A DNA stretch of 23,722 bases from Proteromonas lacertae (lineage: Eukaryota; Sar; Bigyra; Opalinata; Proteromonadidae). The stretch spans positions 1 through 23,722 of the forward strand of contig NGBS01000938.1 of assembly GCA_002245135.1 (NCBI GenBank), in the 5' to 3' direction. Of this stretch, positions 9,611 through 19,828 are shown in pieces. The notes below the pieces were generated by a model. It was not told the DNA's origin, ran no database searches, and saw nothing but the letters and a program-made list of their open reading frames with translations. Each line of letters begins with the position of its first letter. Position 1 is the first letter of the stretch. The position numbers were made by a program, and so were the translations under genes.

Positions 9611-12450
9611 ATGGAAGAATATTTAAAAGTCAAATATGGGATTAATTGGAAAGTATGCGTATATATAAATAAAATATAGGGTTTGAAAATATTAAGAGAG
9701 AGTTCAACTGCTTTGAGTATAATGAAAGAAAATAATAGTGAAGTGTTGAAGATTTTTGATATAAGAAACATTAGAGGCTCTAATATAAAGTCATTTCTTA
9801 ACAGTAATAGTTTGATGACCGAAATGTGTCTTCCTTATATTATTCGATCAAAAATTGAAGTAAATATTACAATGCAGATGATATTCTTAGAAAGACAGTA
9901 TTATTTAAAAGATTTAGAAGAGGTAATCAAGAAGAAGAAGAATTCTTTTTCAAGAAGTGATGTTTGTAGTGTAATATATAGTATCTGTGATATTTTGATG
10001 ATATTGAGTGAATATGATGTAGTAGTAAAAAGTCTTAAAAGTAGTAATATTATATATGGAGAAGATGATGATATAAAAATATGTGATTTATTGGTAGATG
10101 AAGTAAGAAAAGAAGAAGATGTGAGAGTATATGATATAGCTTTTAAAAGCCCTGAAGAGTTGAATAGTTTAGAATGTAACGAGAGAAGTGTGATTTGGTC
10201 AATTGGATGTATAATGTATGAAATGATGAATAATGAATTACCATTTAATAAAGACAATAATATGAACAGAAGGAAAGAAAACATCCTTAGATATAAACAG
10301 TGTATTCAGGCAGTTGATGATAATTTAACTAAAAATGTATTAGATAGAATGCTTGAAGTGAGAAATGAAGATAGATTGAGTTTAAAAGAGTTATACAAAG
10401 AAATGCTAAAAATTGTTGAAATATCCAAAGATGAAGAAAAGAATTTGATGATATGTAAAGAAAGAAAAGAATTATTATTAAATAATGATAAGATAATTAT
10501 TACACTTCCAATAATATATCCATCCGATTATTATGTTAAAAACAATAAACATGAAAAAATGGATAGTATAATATTGATAATTGTTATTTATTTAAATAGA
10601 AATTGGAGATGATTTGATGAGTATATACAATAATCAATCAAATGATAAAGTCTTATCAACACTATTAATGATGAAATTATGGAAAGGAGATTATAATTCA
10701 ATAGAAAAGAAAATGAAATTTCAAATTGATCATAAATGTCAAGAAAGAAAAGAACAATATTTAGATAAAATTATATTTAATATTGATGGGTGTAATGATA
10801 AAGAAGGATTATCAGTGAATTCTAAAAGTATATGTTTCTGTGAAGAAGGAATGAATTATTTTTTCAGATTATTGAAGCTAATAAATCCAAGAAAACTCTC
10901 GTTTTGTATAATCATTACTTTTATTTATTTAGATGGTGTTAGTATTCCAGTGCATCATCAATCCATGTTTGGAATATATTTTTATCAATTATCAAGCCTA
11001 CAAGAATTAGATATGTCACATTGTAATCTTACATATTATTTTATTGAATCATTTATTGAATCAATTGAATATATGAAGTTAAAATATCTAAATCTTCAAT
11101 GTATTGTTTATTCTTGTTATATGTTTTATATTATATATTTAAATAGATAATGCTTTTAGTTTGAAGGGGTTAGAACTTTTAATTCCATATTTAGGTTTAT
11201 TAATTAACAAAGATAATGAGTTGATTATTAGAGAGATGAATTTAGATGATGAATCGATGATTTTATTATCTTCAGAGTTATATAAATATCCAAATCTTAA
11301 GAAAATAGATGTCAAAGAAAATAATAATATACATAGAAATGGATTAAAAGCATTATTCTCTAAATTTCCAATTTCCAATATATCATTTGATTTTAATGAA
11401 AGAAAAGATTTAATTGTTGATAAAGAGATTCCTGAGTTGATGAAATATGTAATAGAAGTAAGTTTAGGTAATAATATTATAAGTCTGAATGATGCTGAAA
11501 TTGATGATGATATTTTCAAGTCATTCATTTCCTTAAGATCAAGTGAATTTAGTGAAATAGAATGGTTAGATTTGAGAAGTATTATATGATATTTATATAT
11601 TATTTAGATAATAAATTAACATACAAAAGTATGGAGACATTGATAAACAATTTATCTAGTTTTTCAAAATTGAGATATATTCGTGTAGATGGAAATGAAA
11701 TAGGTTTTTTAGGAATGAAAATATTATCTCCTCATTTACATTTATTATTGAATGATGAAAATAGAGTAAGTTGTTCAAGTATATTAACTGTTGTTAAAAA
11801 TTGAATAGAAATGTGTTTATCTTCGATTGGATTGAAGTGCTTATTGGATGGTTTAAAGAGTATTAATGGAAAGCTAAACGTTGATGTTAGTGATAATAAA
11901 ATAGATTCAGCATGAATAGAATATTTGATGAATTACATGAAAGCAAATAACAAGATTGAGAGATTATTCATTCATGGTATATATATATAATATTTGATTA
12001 TTAGATAATCCAATTGGTAATTTTGGATTTAAAATGTTGTTGAACAAGTTAGAAATATTAAAGGATAGTGATAATATAGTGAATTTGAATAATATCTCAA
12101 TAGATGATGATAGTGTAGAGTTATTAACTGAAAAAATAGATTCTATGGGAGTATGTAAGAAAATAAATCTAAATGGAAATAATAATATAAAAATGAATGG
12201 ATTAAAATCAATTTGTTCCAAATCTTTAGAAGATGAAGAAAATCCATTTATAATAATGAATTGCTCATCTTGGACAGAAGAAGAATTTAGATATTATTCA
12301 GATTATTGTGAAAAGAAAGTATTAAATTATTTTGATGATGATATAGATTTTTTTTTGCGCTATTTAAGTATGTTAGTGAAATTACTAATGTTGGAAACAA
12401 TTCTTTATTTCTTAGTAGAATTATTAAAAAATTTAAATATAGACTTTTGA
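9611..12450 (+). CDS. Pseudokinase-LRR protein, copy 2 (8 exons, one in-frame TGA)
   Basis: Exons 9611-9652, 9680-10565, 10600-10905, 10933-11100, 11147-11578, 11608-11778, 11809-11976 and 12005-12450 total 2,619 nt, exactly 873 codons. Intron 1 is phase 0. The other six (27-46 nt) are all phase 1 and begin GTAT. The kinase-like domain spans about residues 15-300: SLKSSNI replaces HRDLKPxN, ICDLL replaces DFG, SPEEL marks the APE site, and SVIWSIGCIMYEM marks subdomain IX. The catalytic HRD aspartate is missing, so a signalling or scaffold role is more likely than catalysis. EEGMNYFFRLLKLINP links to LRRs of the form LxxLDLxxNxIGxxG, most of which start a new exon. A TGA at 11913 (GCA TGA ATA) replaces a codon where the repeat expects Gly. 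This suggests recent loss, or a sequencing error. Confidence 0.82.
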
Positions 12451-12506
12451 AAAGAAAATTATAAATACTTATTATGATTTAAATTATAATAATAATTATT
12501 ATTATT

Positions 12507-12528
12507 CAGGGTTATATAAATCGTTCAT
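12507..12528 (+). repeat. Solo hAT terminus (scar)
   Basis: Bases 12507-12528 match the left end of the hAT element at 6521 in 20 of 22 positions (CAGGGTTATATAAATCG versus CAGGGTTGTATAAATCG). No opposite terminus or transposase follows. It lies 57 bp after the stop of pseudokinase-LRR copy 2 and immediately before the cysteine-rich fragment. It marks a junction between unrelated segments. Confidence 0.7.
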
Positions 12529-13194
12529 CATACAAGATGTCCAGCTGGTTTTTATTGTCCAGGAGGTGATATTTTAGTAAATATAACATGTACAGTTGGT
12601 TATTATTGTGTAGAAGGATTAGAAAATCCAGAAATATGTCCAAAAGGATTCTATTGTCCTTCAGGAAGTGGTAGATCTTACAAACCGTGTCCAATCGGTA
12701 CAATCGGAACAAGAGAAGGTTTAACCTCACAAACAGATTGTGATAATTGTCCATCCAGTTATTATTGTTCAGTAGAGAATAGTACAACTACAACAGGAAA
12801 ATGTCATGCTGGTTCTTATTGTAAAGGAAATAATGAATATTCAACACCATGTGATAATGGAACATATCAAGATGAAAGAGGTCAATCATCCTGTAAGACT
12901 TGTCCAGCTGGTTATTACTGTTTAAAGAATACAATCAAACCAATATTATGTCCAGCAGGTTATTATTATCCTGATAATACAAAGAATCCATATACATTCC
13001 CATGTTCGATAGGTAAATATTCAGATGTAGAAGGATTGAAATCAGAAGATCAATGTAAGAAGTGTTTACCAAGTTATACATGTACAGTTAAAGGATTAAG
13101 TTATCCAAATGAATTATGTGGTGAAGGTCATTACTGTAGAGAAGGTGCTCAAATAACAACTCCAACAGATGTATTATATTGTCCAGAAGGTTAA
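12520..13194 (+). pseudogene. Cysteine-rich GCC2/GCC3-type ectodomain fragment
   Basis: This frame is open for 224 codons with no ATG near its beginning, ending at TAA 13192. It consists of repeats of the pattern CPxGYYCxxG about every 40-55 residues (CPAGFYCPGG, CTVGYYCVEG, CPKGFYCPSG, CPAGYYC, CGEGHYCREG) with spacers such as CPIGTIGTREGLTSQTDC. This is the disulphide-bonded GCC2/GCC3 (ephrin-receptor-like) repeat found in extracellular parts of many protist surface proteins. No signal peptide or membrane anchor is present. The fragment begins inside the hAT scar, so it has lost its N-terminus. It may be an internal exon or a relic. The TM exon at 19133 could be its displaced C-terminus (inference). 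Confidence 0.8.
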
Positions 13195-13645
13195 TATTTT
13201 CCAGAAAGATCAGTAAATCAAAATCTTACCTGAAAAGAAAGAAGAAGGTGTACATATCGAAATTCAAGAGAGAAATTAGTTCAAATTTATAATTATATTT
13301 TCTTTTTCTACCACATTGGATATATTAACTGTTTTTAAATCCTATATATACTATTTATTATACTATTTATAATTCTATTTTTTTCTATTCTAACGAATAA
13401 CAGAACGAGGATGAAAGGTAGAGTATCAAAGCACCTAAACAAAAAATAACTGAAAATTCATTCATAATTGTGTTTTGTAACATAAAATCGAATTTTGTTT
13501 AATTTATCAGAATGCAATAACTGAACAATTTTCGATTTTATTGATATTTATAAGTAAAGAAATATACTGAACATTTGAATTCTATTTTCTTCTTTTTCTT
13601 CTATCACTAACTAGTTATATCTAGTTGTTTATAATTGTAGGACAT
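13195..13645. other. Spacer and 5' region of the CR gene
   Basis: No frame is coding. T/C-rich tracts occur at 13291-13310 and 13577-13602. CACTAACTAG at 13605-13614, followed by TAATTGTAG at 13632-13640, resembles a branch point and acceptor. An untranslated exon boundary just before the ATG at 13646 is therefore possible. Confidence 0.4.
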
Positions 13646-16600
13646 ATGCATGTTGAAATAATAGATAAGATATTGAAGTGTGATTATTCTGCTGAACAAT
13701 TTAGTGGTGATGTAAGGTTTTTAAATAATCCTTTTTTTATAAAAAGAGAATGTTATTCTAATATTTACAATAAAATAAAGGAATATATGGCATTAAAGCA
13801 TGGAATCCAAAAGAATTTCCTAGTTTATGGTAATAGTGGTATAGGTAAAACATGTTTTTGCTTATATTTATGTAAAGAACTTCAGTATTTCAATGATGTT
13901 CAAGTAATATTCAGAAATTCTACTAACACATATTATTACAAAAGAGTAGGTGAGAATAGGTATAATGATGATGGAAATCTTCCAGAAAGACAGGTAAATA
14001 ACAATAATCAAAAATCAATAATAATATGCGATGATATTCCAATTTCAGAAGATGAGTATAGTGAAGATGATGTGGTTATACTAGTGAGTGGTATGAAGTT
14101 GGAAAACTATAAAGTAATGCGTAGCAAGAGAGCTCCAATCCAGTTCAGTTTATTACCTTTCAATAATATAGAATTTGAATTATATGAAGGTTTTTTAAAA
14201 ACTACAGCAATGGAAATTGATCCTAATTATAAAGAAAAATATGGAGGAATTCCTGGTTTATTTGCCATAAATATTGATGAAAAAATTAATGAATATAAAA
14301 TGATTGATGTTTATGGTGGTATTCCTGCTAAATATAATGAATATATATATATTTATGATGTTAAGAATGAGTTTGAAATTCCTCAGAAATTGAAGTTTAT
14401 CTCAAATTATATTGAAGAGATGGTATCAAAGAAAATAATTATAGATGAAAACAATTATAATATTTATCTTGCTCTTTTAACAGAAATAATTGAAGGAAAA
14501 AATGAAAAAATAGGTTCAGAAGGTGGATGGTATTATGAACATTTGGTATTATATCTGAAATCTTGTAATATTGAATCAAAAATAACTGAAGAATCACAAT
14601 TGGATGGAATAGATAGAAGAAATTTACCATTATTCATTAATTGTTCATTTCAATCTAATTTTCCATGTGTCGATGCAATAGAGATTAATAGAAAGTGTAT
14701 AAATGGAATACAAGTAACTGTATCTGACCAACATAGCACTAAAGAATCTGTAAGTATTTTATTCAATGTGATATTTAAAGAAACATATAGAAAGAGAAAA
14801 GAAATCATCATAGCAATGTTTCAGAATAGAGAAATAGATGAACTTTCTGAAACTCTTTATTATTTTGGAGTATATTAATTATCTATAATATTTATATTTT
14901 TATAGTATACACCATCTTCAATGATAGATCAAGCATTAAAAATCCATATGACTAAAGTAAATGAATATCTACAAACTGAGTGGGAATTAAGATTTGGATT
15001 TAAAATACCTTTTTCATACAAATTATTCACAGATGCTAGTACAAATATTGATAATTGTGTAATAAGAATTATCAAATCAATAACAATAGAAAATATGAAT
15101 AAAATCTTTGGTAAAGATGAATTAGAAGATATTATTAAAGATATTACAGTTGTAGCTGTTGAATTGAAAATTATCAATACTTCCTATAATAAAGAAGAAT
15201 TACAAGCATTAAAACAGATTAAAGCAAAGTGGGAAGATCCTGGAGTTAATAAAGTTAATATTACCCCAAAAGATAAAAAAAAAATATCCAAAGAAATATT
15301 AGAATTTGAAGATAATAAAACAAAATGGGAAGAATATCAAAAAATAATAAACAGAAAACCATTTGAAAATTATGAGAATAATAATGTTAAAATTATAATA
15401 AAAAAGAAAGTAGAGAAATTAATATTTGATGCAAAAGATTATGCTTATGACTGTTTTATTCAGAATGAAATAGATAATGATATAAATAAAAAAAGAAGGT
15501 CAAATATAAAAGAAAGATGTGAGATAAGAAGAAATATAATGAAAAAGAATAAGGATATTATTACAAAAATAATAAAAGAAGAAGTTCAAAAGGTGGAAAG
15601 TGATGATGAGTTAATTAATAAATACCTTAATGAAGATTATAATCCCAGATTTGTAATTACAATGATAAGTCATAAATATGATGTGGCAATGAATATAGAA
15701 GATAGTTTTGAATTTAGTCAATATGGTGAAAATTTAAAAGGAAAAATGTCAAAATACATAGAATATATTTATCCATCATATAATTCATTTGAAGATGTAA
15801 TAAAAATGAGAATAATGACAAACAAATTCAAAAGAGTGGAACAAGCTAATGAAATTATATCATATATCGAATTAGAGAGAAGAAGAATAAACGATCTGAC
15901 ATTAAATGTTGGTAATATATATTATGAAGATGATAAGAAGAAAAAACTTGAATTAAATGAAGAAGAGTTAGGTATAACGAATGATTTGATAGAAGAATTA
16001 AAAAGTAATCAAAAAATGAAAAGGTTTTTGGATTCTAATTTTATATATTTAAATCCATCAAATATGATATGTAGATCATATAAAGAAGGTTTAGATAAGT
16101 TAAATGTGATTTTAAGTAATTATATTTCTCCAACAACATTTTATACAAAAGATGGACAAAGAAGAAATTATTGTGATTGTAGAAAGGATAATACAAAACC
16201 AATTCTAAATCCATATTTATTGATTGAATTAGAAAATGAAAATAAAATAAATATTACCATTAGAGATGAATTAGATTCTGATAATTTTGCATATGATAAT
16301 TTGTATGACTTAATTTTAAAAGCAAAAGATTATAAAGATGAAGTTTATAATGTTAAAGAAATTTTAACTTGTCCATATTGTTATGAGAATAATATAACGA
16401 TAATTCCAAGAGAATGTGAATATATAAATGATTTTGACAATAGAAAATCATTCTATTGCTATAATTGTAAAATGAATGTATCATGCATACCTAAATTAGA
16501 TGCTAAAGGTAAAACCGAATTGAGATATGTAGATGGTGGTATTAATATATTATATAATAATGAACTGAAAGAAAGTTATAAATACCATGATGATGCTCCT

Positions 16601-19079
16601 ACTCCTCCTCCTCCTCACAATGCTACATCATCTTTTTCCTCTACTGATACATCAATGGAAAATAAAGATAATAATAATAATGCAGTTACTGATTCTCTTA
16701 AAAGAAAGTGGAAAGGAACAGATGTGGAAAAGGGGACAAAGAAAAGTAAGTATGATAATAATAGATACGAAGCTTTTGCTCCTCTTCCTCCTTCTGATAA
16801 TATTTCTAGTAAAATGGAAAGTGAAAGTGATGAAGATGATTATGAAAAGTATTTTTCTAGGAGTAACTCTGCTAGTGTCTATCCTCCAAATAAGAAAATT
16901 AAAACTACTTACAATTTTCTTCAAACATTACAACTAAAACCACCACCATTCAAGAGAAATAGTATATAATAAATTTATATATAATAAAATAGGTTTTGAT
17001 TATTTGCAATATATGTTTAGTAGTCAACAACCCCCAAAATTTATGTATAATGAAACGTTGATAAAGCTAGATGAGAGTATAAAAATATTTCAATATCCAA
17101 TGAAAAAGATATTAGTAAGAGATTATTATCCACTCTTTTGGAAAAGAATAGAATATAATATAATTCTTAATTATTTTAATGTTTTTAATAATGATGAAGA
17201 AAGATTAAAAGAATTATTGAATTATTTAGATGTAGATGTTCATCCTTTAGATAATATTATAGAGGTTGTTGAAAGAGAGAAAGAAAGATTAAAAAGAATT
17301 ATCAAATTTGAACCTACTAATATGAATGCTAAAAGTTACTATTTATTGAGAGGTCAACCAGGATGTGGAAAATCCACCTTTTTAATTTATTTTATTTTAA
17401 AATTTATCCAAATGAACAATAATTTGAAAGGTATTAATTTAGGTTTAACATATTATAAAAGTTCAAAGAAAGAAGATGGAAATTCAAATGGTTTTATTAG
17501 ATATTGTTTGAATGGATATAATTTAAAAGAAGGTGGAAAAACTGAAGATATAGTAATATGTGATTCATATAATATTGACTATAAAACCATTCCAAACAGT
17601 AGTATAATTATTAATGTCAGTTCTTCAGATAATAAAAACTATTCTTATATGAAAGGATTTGAAAATCATAATGAAGTATATTTCTATTTAGATATTTGTA
17701 ATGAAAAAGAGATAGATATATGGAAAGAAAATTGTTTACCTAAAGATTTAGGAAATGCAATTGATAATGATCTTATTTCTTTATACAATAGAGTACCAAG
17801 ACATTTATATTTTGCAGCAATATATAAGACATATTATAAAGATAGAAGTTATTGGAAAGATATTTATACAAACTGTATTAAAACAACTGTGAATAACTTT
17901 AGTTATTATGATTTTATAAAGAAATATCTTTTTCCATGTGAAAGAGATAATGAAACAAAAAACTTGGAAAACGATATTGTGGTTGATATAGAGAAAGAAA
18001 AATTTATTGTTGATAGATTAGATACAGATTTGTCACATTATGTTGTAAAATACAAAGTATTAGATTATGATTCAATTGATAGACTTCAATTAGAATATAT
18101 ATCTGATGAAGTATTTAAATATCTATATTTATGTACAAGTCACAGATACACTGAAAAAGAATTTAAAAATATAATGGATTATTTTATATCTGTAATAAGA
18201 ACAAATGAAAATCATCCACTATATAAACTATTATTCAGAGAATTGGTGTGGTATTCAATTACGAATAATGTAGAGTGGGAAAATAAAGTCATAAAGTTTA
18301 ATAATATTCAGATGAATGTATTAGATAAATATTTCCGAAATACTACAACATCAATAGGATGTGGAGAAGGTTATTATATTGGTCAATTTGATATTGGTAA
18401 AAATTACGATATTTGTTATATTGTTAATAATGTTGTTGTACTTCCATTATCTCATGATGTAAATAAAATAATGAATGATAAAGAATTTAAAAAGTATTTT
18501 GAGGATTATTCAAAAGATATTAATTGTCATGTATATCCAGTAATAATTAAAATTGAAGATATACAGAATGGTAAGCAGTATGTAAATGATAATGAGTATG
18601 TTAAATTAACTGTACAACTGCCTAAAGATTATGTAATAGATCAATCATTTAACTTTCTTTACACTATTGAAGGGTTTAAAGAATGGATTGATACTTATGA
18701 AAGAAGTGTTATAGATCAAAATAATGATTTAAGACAAATTATTTATTGTTTGTTAAGTTTATATTGTACAGAATCATGTGAATCGTTTTGTTTGGCTCAT
18801 TATCAATCTAATAAAGAGAAATTCGTGGATGAAATTACCCATAATTTATACGATATGAATGTATTACCAGCTTATATATTGGTTATAATTTATAAAGAAG
18901 AAGGTGATTATATAGAAAGATATGTAAATTTTAAAGGTAAGTTGCAATATAGTCTATTTGGATATATTAAAAACACTGAAAAAGGTTATGTAATTATAAA
19001 TAATTTTGGTAAAGAAGTAAAACAGATTAAAGATGAAAAAATATATATGCTATTATATAAATATGAAGAATCAAACTGA
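13646..19079 (+). CDS. Giant CR-type protein: NTPase-nuclease, zinc ribbon, second NTPase
   Basis: Exons 13646-14869, 14906-16961 and 16993-19079 are joined by introns of 36 and 31 nt (GTATAT...TAG), giving exactly 1,789 codons. N-module: Walker A GNSGIGKT (residues ~62-69), Walker B SIIICDD (~124-130), two YGGIP motifs typical of Crinkler/RHS NTPases, then a restriction-endonuclease-like block with FPCVDAIEIN and GIQVTVSDQH (~341-363). Known CR proteins couple such an NTPase to a nuclease and often act in nuclei. Middle: ~500 charged helical residues, a CPYC...CYNC zinc ribbon (~897-929), a proline/acidic linker and basic signals KRKWKG, KKSK and NKKIK. C-module: Walker A GQPGCGKS (~1214-1221), Walker B-like IVICDS (~1280), VPRHLY. 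I recognise no nuclease signature after it. Start: first ATG after an acceptor-like TTGTAG. It could be a host effector or a selfish element. Confidence 0.85.
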
Positions 19080-19132
19080 AATTGATATTGAAGTTGTTGA
19101 GGATTATTACTTATTATTATTAAAATGTTTAG

Positions 19133-19543
19133 AGTAATACTTATAATATATTACTCATATACCTCCTTTCTGTCCTTTCTTCTCTCGTCTCACCTGTACG
19201 TAAATCTAATATAGTAAGAACAGTTGCATTTATTACAGCTTCAAAGAATTATCGAAATACAATAATCTCAATTACATCTAATATCTTAAAATCTTATTCT
19301 TTTGAAAATGATTTACATTATTCTTCACCTGATATGGCTTATTCCTCTGTTATTGTCAGACACACTGATATTTATGAAGAACCACAAACTAGATCAGCTG
19401 CTAGTAAGACTGGAGAAGCAATTGGTATAGCATTTGGTGTAGTTATTGGTACTTTGATTATAATTGGTTTAGTTGGTTATGCAATAATCAGCAGAAGAGA
19501 ACTTGACATCTCATCAAGAAAGACCTTCATTAAAAGCAGCTGA
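19133..19543 (+). CDS. Membrane-anchor C-terminal exon of a surface protein
   Basis: The frame opens right after an acceptor-like AAATGTTTAG (ending 19132) and runs 136 codons to TGA at 19541-19543. The only ATG is 19334. It starts hydrophobic (ILLIYLLSVLSSLVS), has a Ser/Thr/Asn-rich stretch, then one clear membrane span, AIGIAFGVVIGTLIIIGLVG, followed by a short basic tail (SRRELDISSRKTFIKSS). This is the layout of the last exon of a type I surface protein. No partner exon lies upstream in the CR gene. Such an anchor would fit the GCC2/GCC3 ectodomain at 12520-13194, and the two may have been one gene before the CR gene arrived between them (inference). Confidence 0.55.
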   Translation, partial: SNTYNILLIYLLSVLSSLVSPVRKSNIVRTVAFITASKNYRNTIISITSNILKSYSFENDLHYSSPDMAYSSVIVRHTDIYEEPQTRSAASKTGEAIGIAFGVVIGTLIIIGLVGYAIISRRELDISSRKTFIKSS

Positions 19544-19749
19544 TTAAATGAAAACTTCTTTCATTATTATACTCTGGCTATAAATTTGCCATTGAGAGAA
19601 ATTATGTGTGTTGAATTGGGGTTTGAACATATAAATCATAAGAGTAAAGTATTATAACCTTCTCTTTAAATCTATACAAATCTATTATCGATTGAGTTTA
19701 ATTCTATTTGTTTGTCTTATTTTATTGTTTCTATACCTTCTCTACATCA

Positions 19750-19792
19750 TAATAAAAAGAAAGAAAAAAGAAATAAGAAAAAAGAATAAAAA
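19750..19792 (-). terminator. T-run RNA polymerase III terminator of the 5S gene
   Basis: Directly after the 5S 3' end the minus strand reads several runs of four to six T (TTTTTATTC, TTTTTTC). RNA polymerase III stops at runs of four or more T. Confidence 0.65.
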
Positions 19793-19828
19793 GAATCATT
19801 ACTATGACTTCGCACAGAGTCACCCACA
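19793..19828 (-). rRNA. 5S rRNA, 3' part (split gene)
   Basis: On the minus strand this reads GTGGGTGACTCTGTGCGAAG TCATAG..., matching the box C and 3' domain of 5S rRNA (GGGTGACCxCCTGGGAAxxC). It ends in a sequence that can pair with the 5' end (TTATT with AATGA). With the 5' part at 21032-21115 and one copy of a shared CAC removed, the gene would total about 117 nt, normal for 5S rRNA. Confidence 0.78.

Noticed and set aside
11800-11915. TGA read as an amino acid (altered genetic code)
   Set aside because: The TGA near 11803 is removed by a phase-1 intron, 11779-11808, leaving a single TGA at 11913. TGG is used normally for Trp in the large genes and TGA ends the 1,788-aa frame, so one mutation or error is simpler.
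12512-12787. Minus-strand 91-aa frame opposite the cysteine-rich repeats
   Set aside because: The plus strand shows regular CPxGYYC repeats, so the minus-strand frame is a shadow.
2531-13194. TAA read as Gln, as in some oxymonads and ciliates
   Set aside because: TAA codons at 2531 and 13192 could be read through, but CAA and CAG are used freely for Gln, and TAA closes MCM5 and the 8362 gene where the homology or frame ends.
13625-13645. TTG start giving MFIIVG at the head of the CR protein
   Set aside because: Eukaryotic genes rarely start at TTG, and the segment contains an acceptor-like TTGTAG. ATG at 13646 is the better start.
16587-16937. Overlapping 116-aa frame MMMLLLLLLL
   Set aside because: It is a low-complexity shadow of the proline- and asparagine-rich linker in the CR protein.
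19100-19210. Signal peptide MFRVILIIYYSYTSFLSFLL starting a gene near 19125
   Set aside because: The frame stops at a TAG about 30 codons on, and no intron joins it to the downstream membrane-anchor frame in phase.
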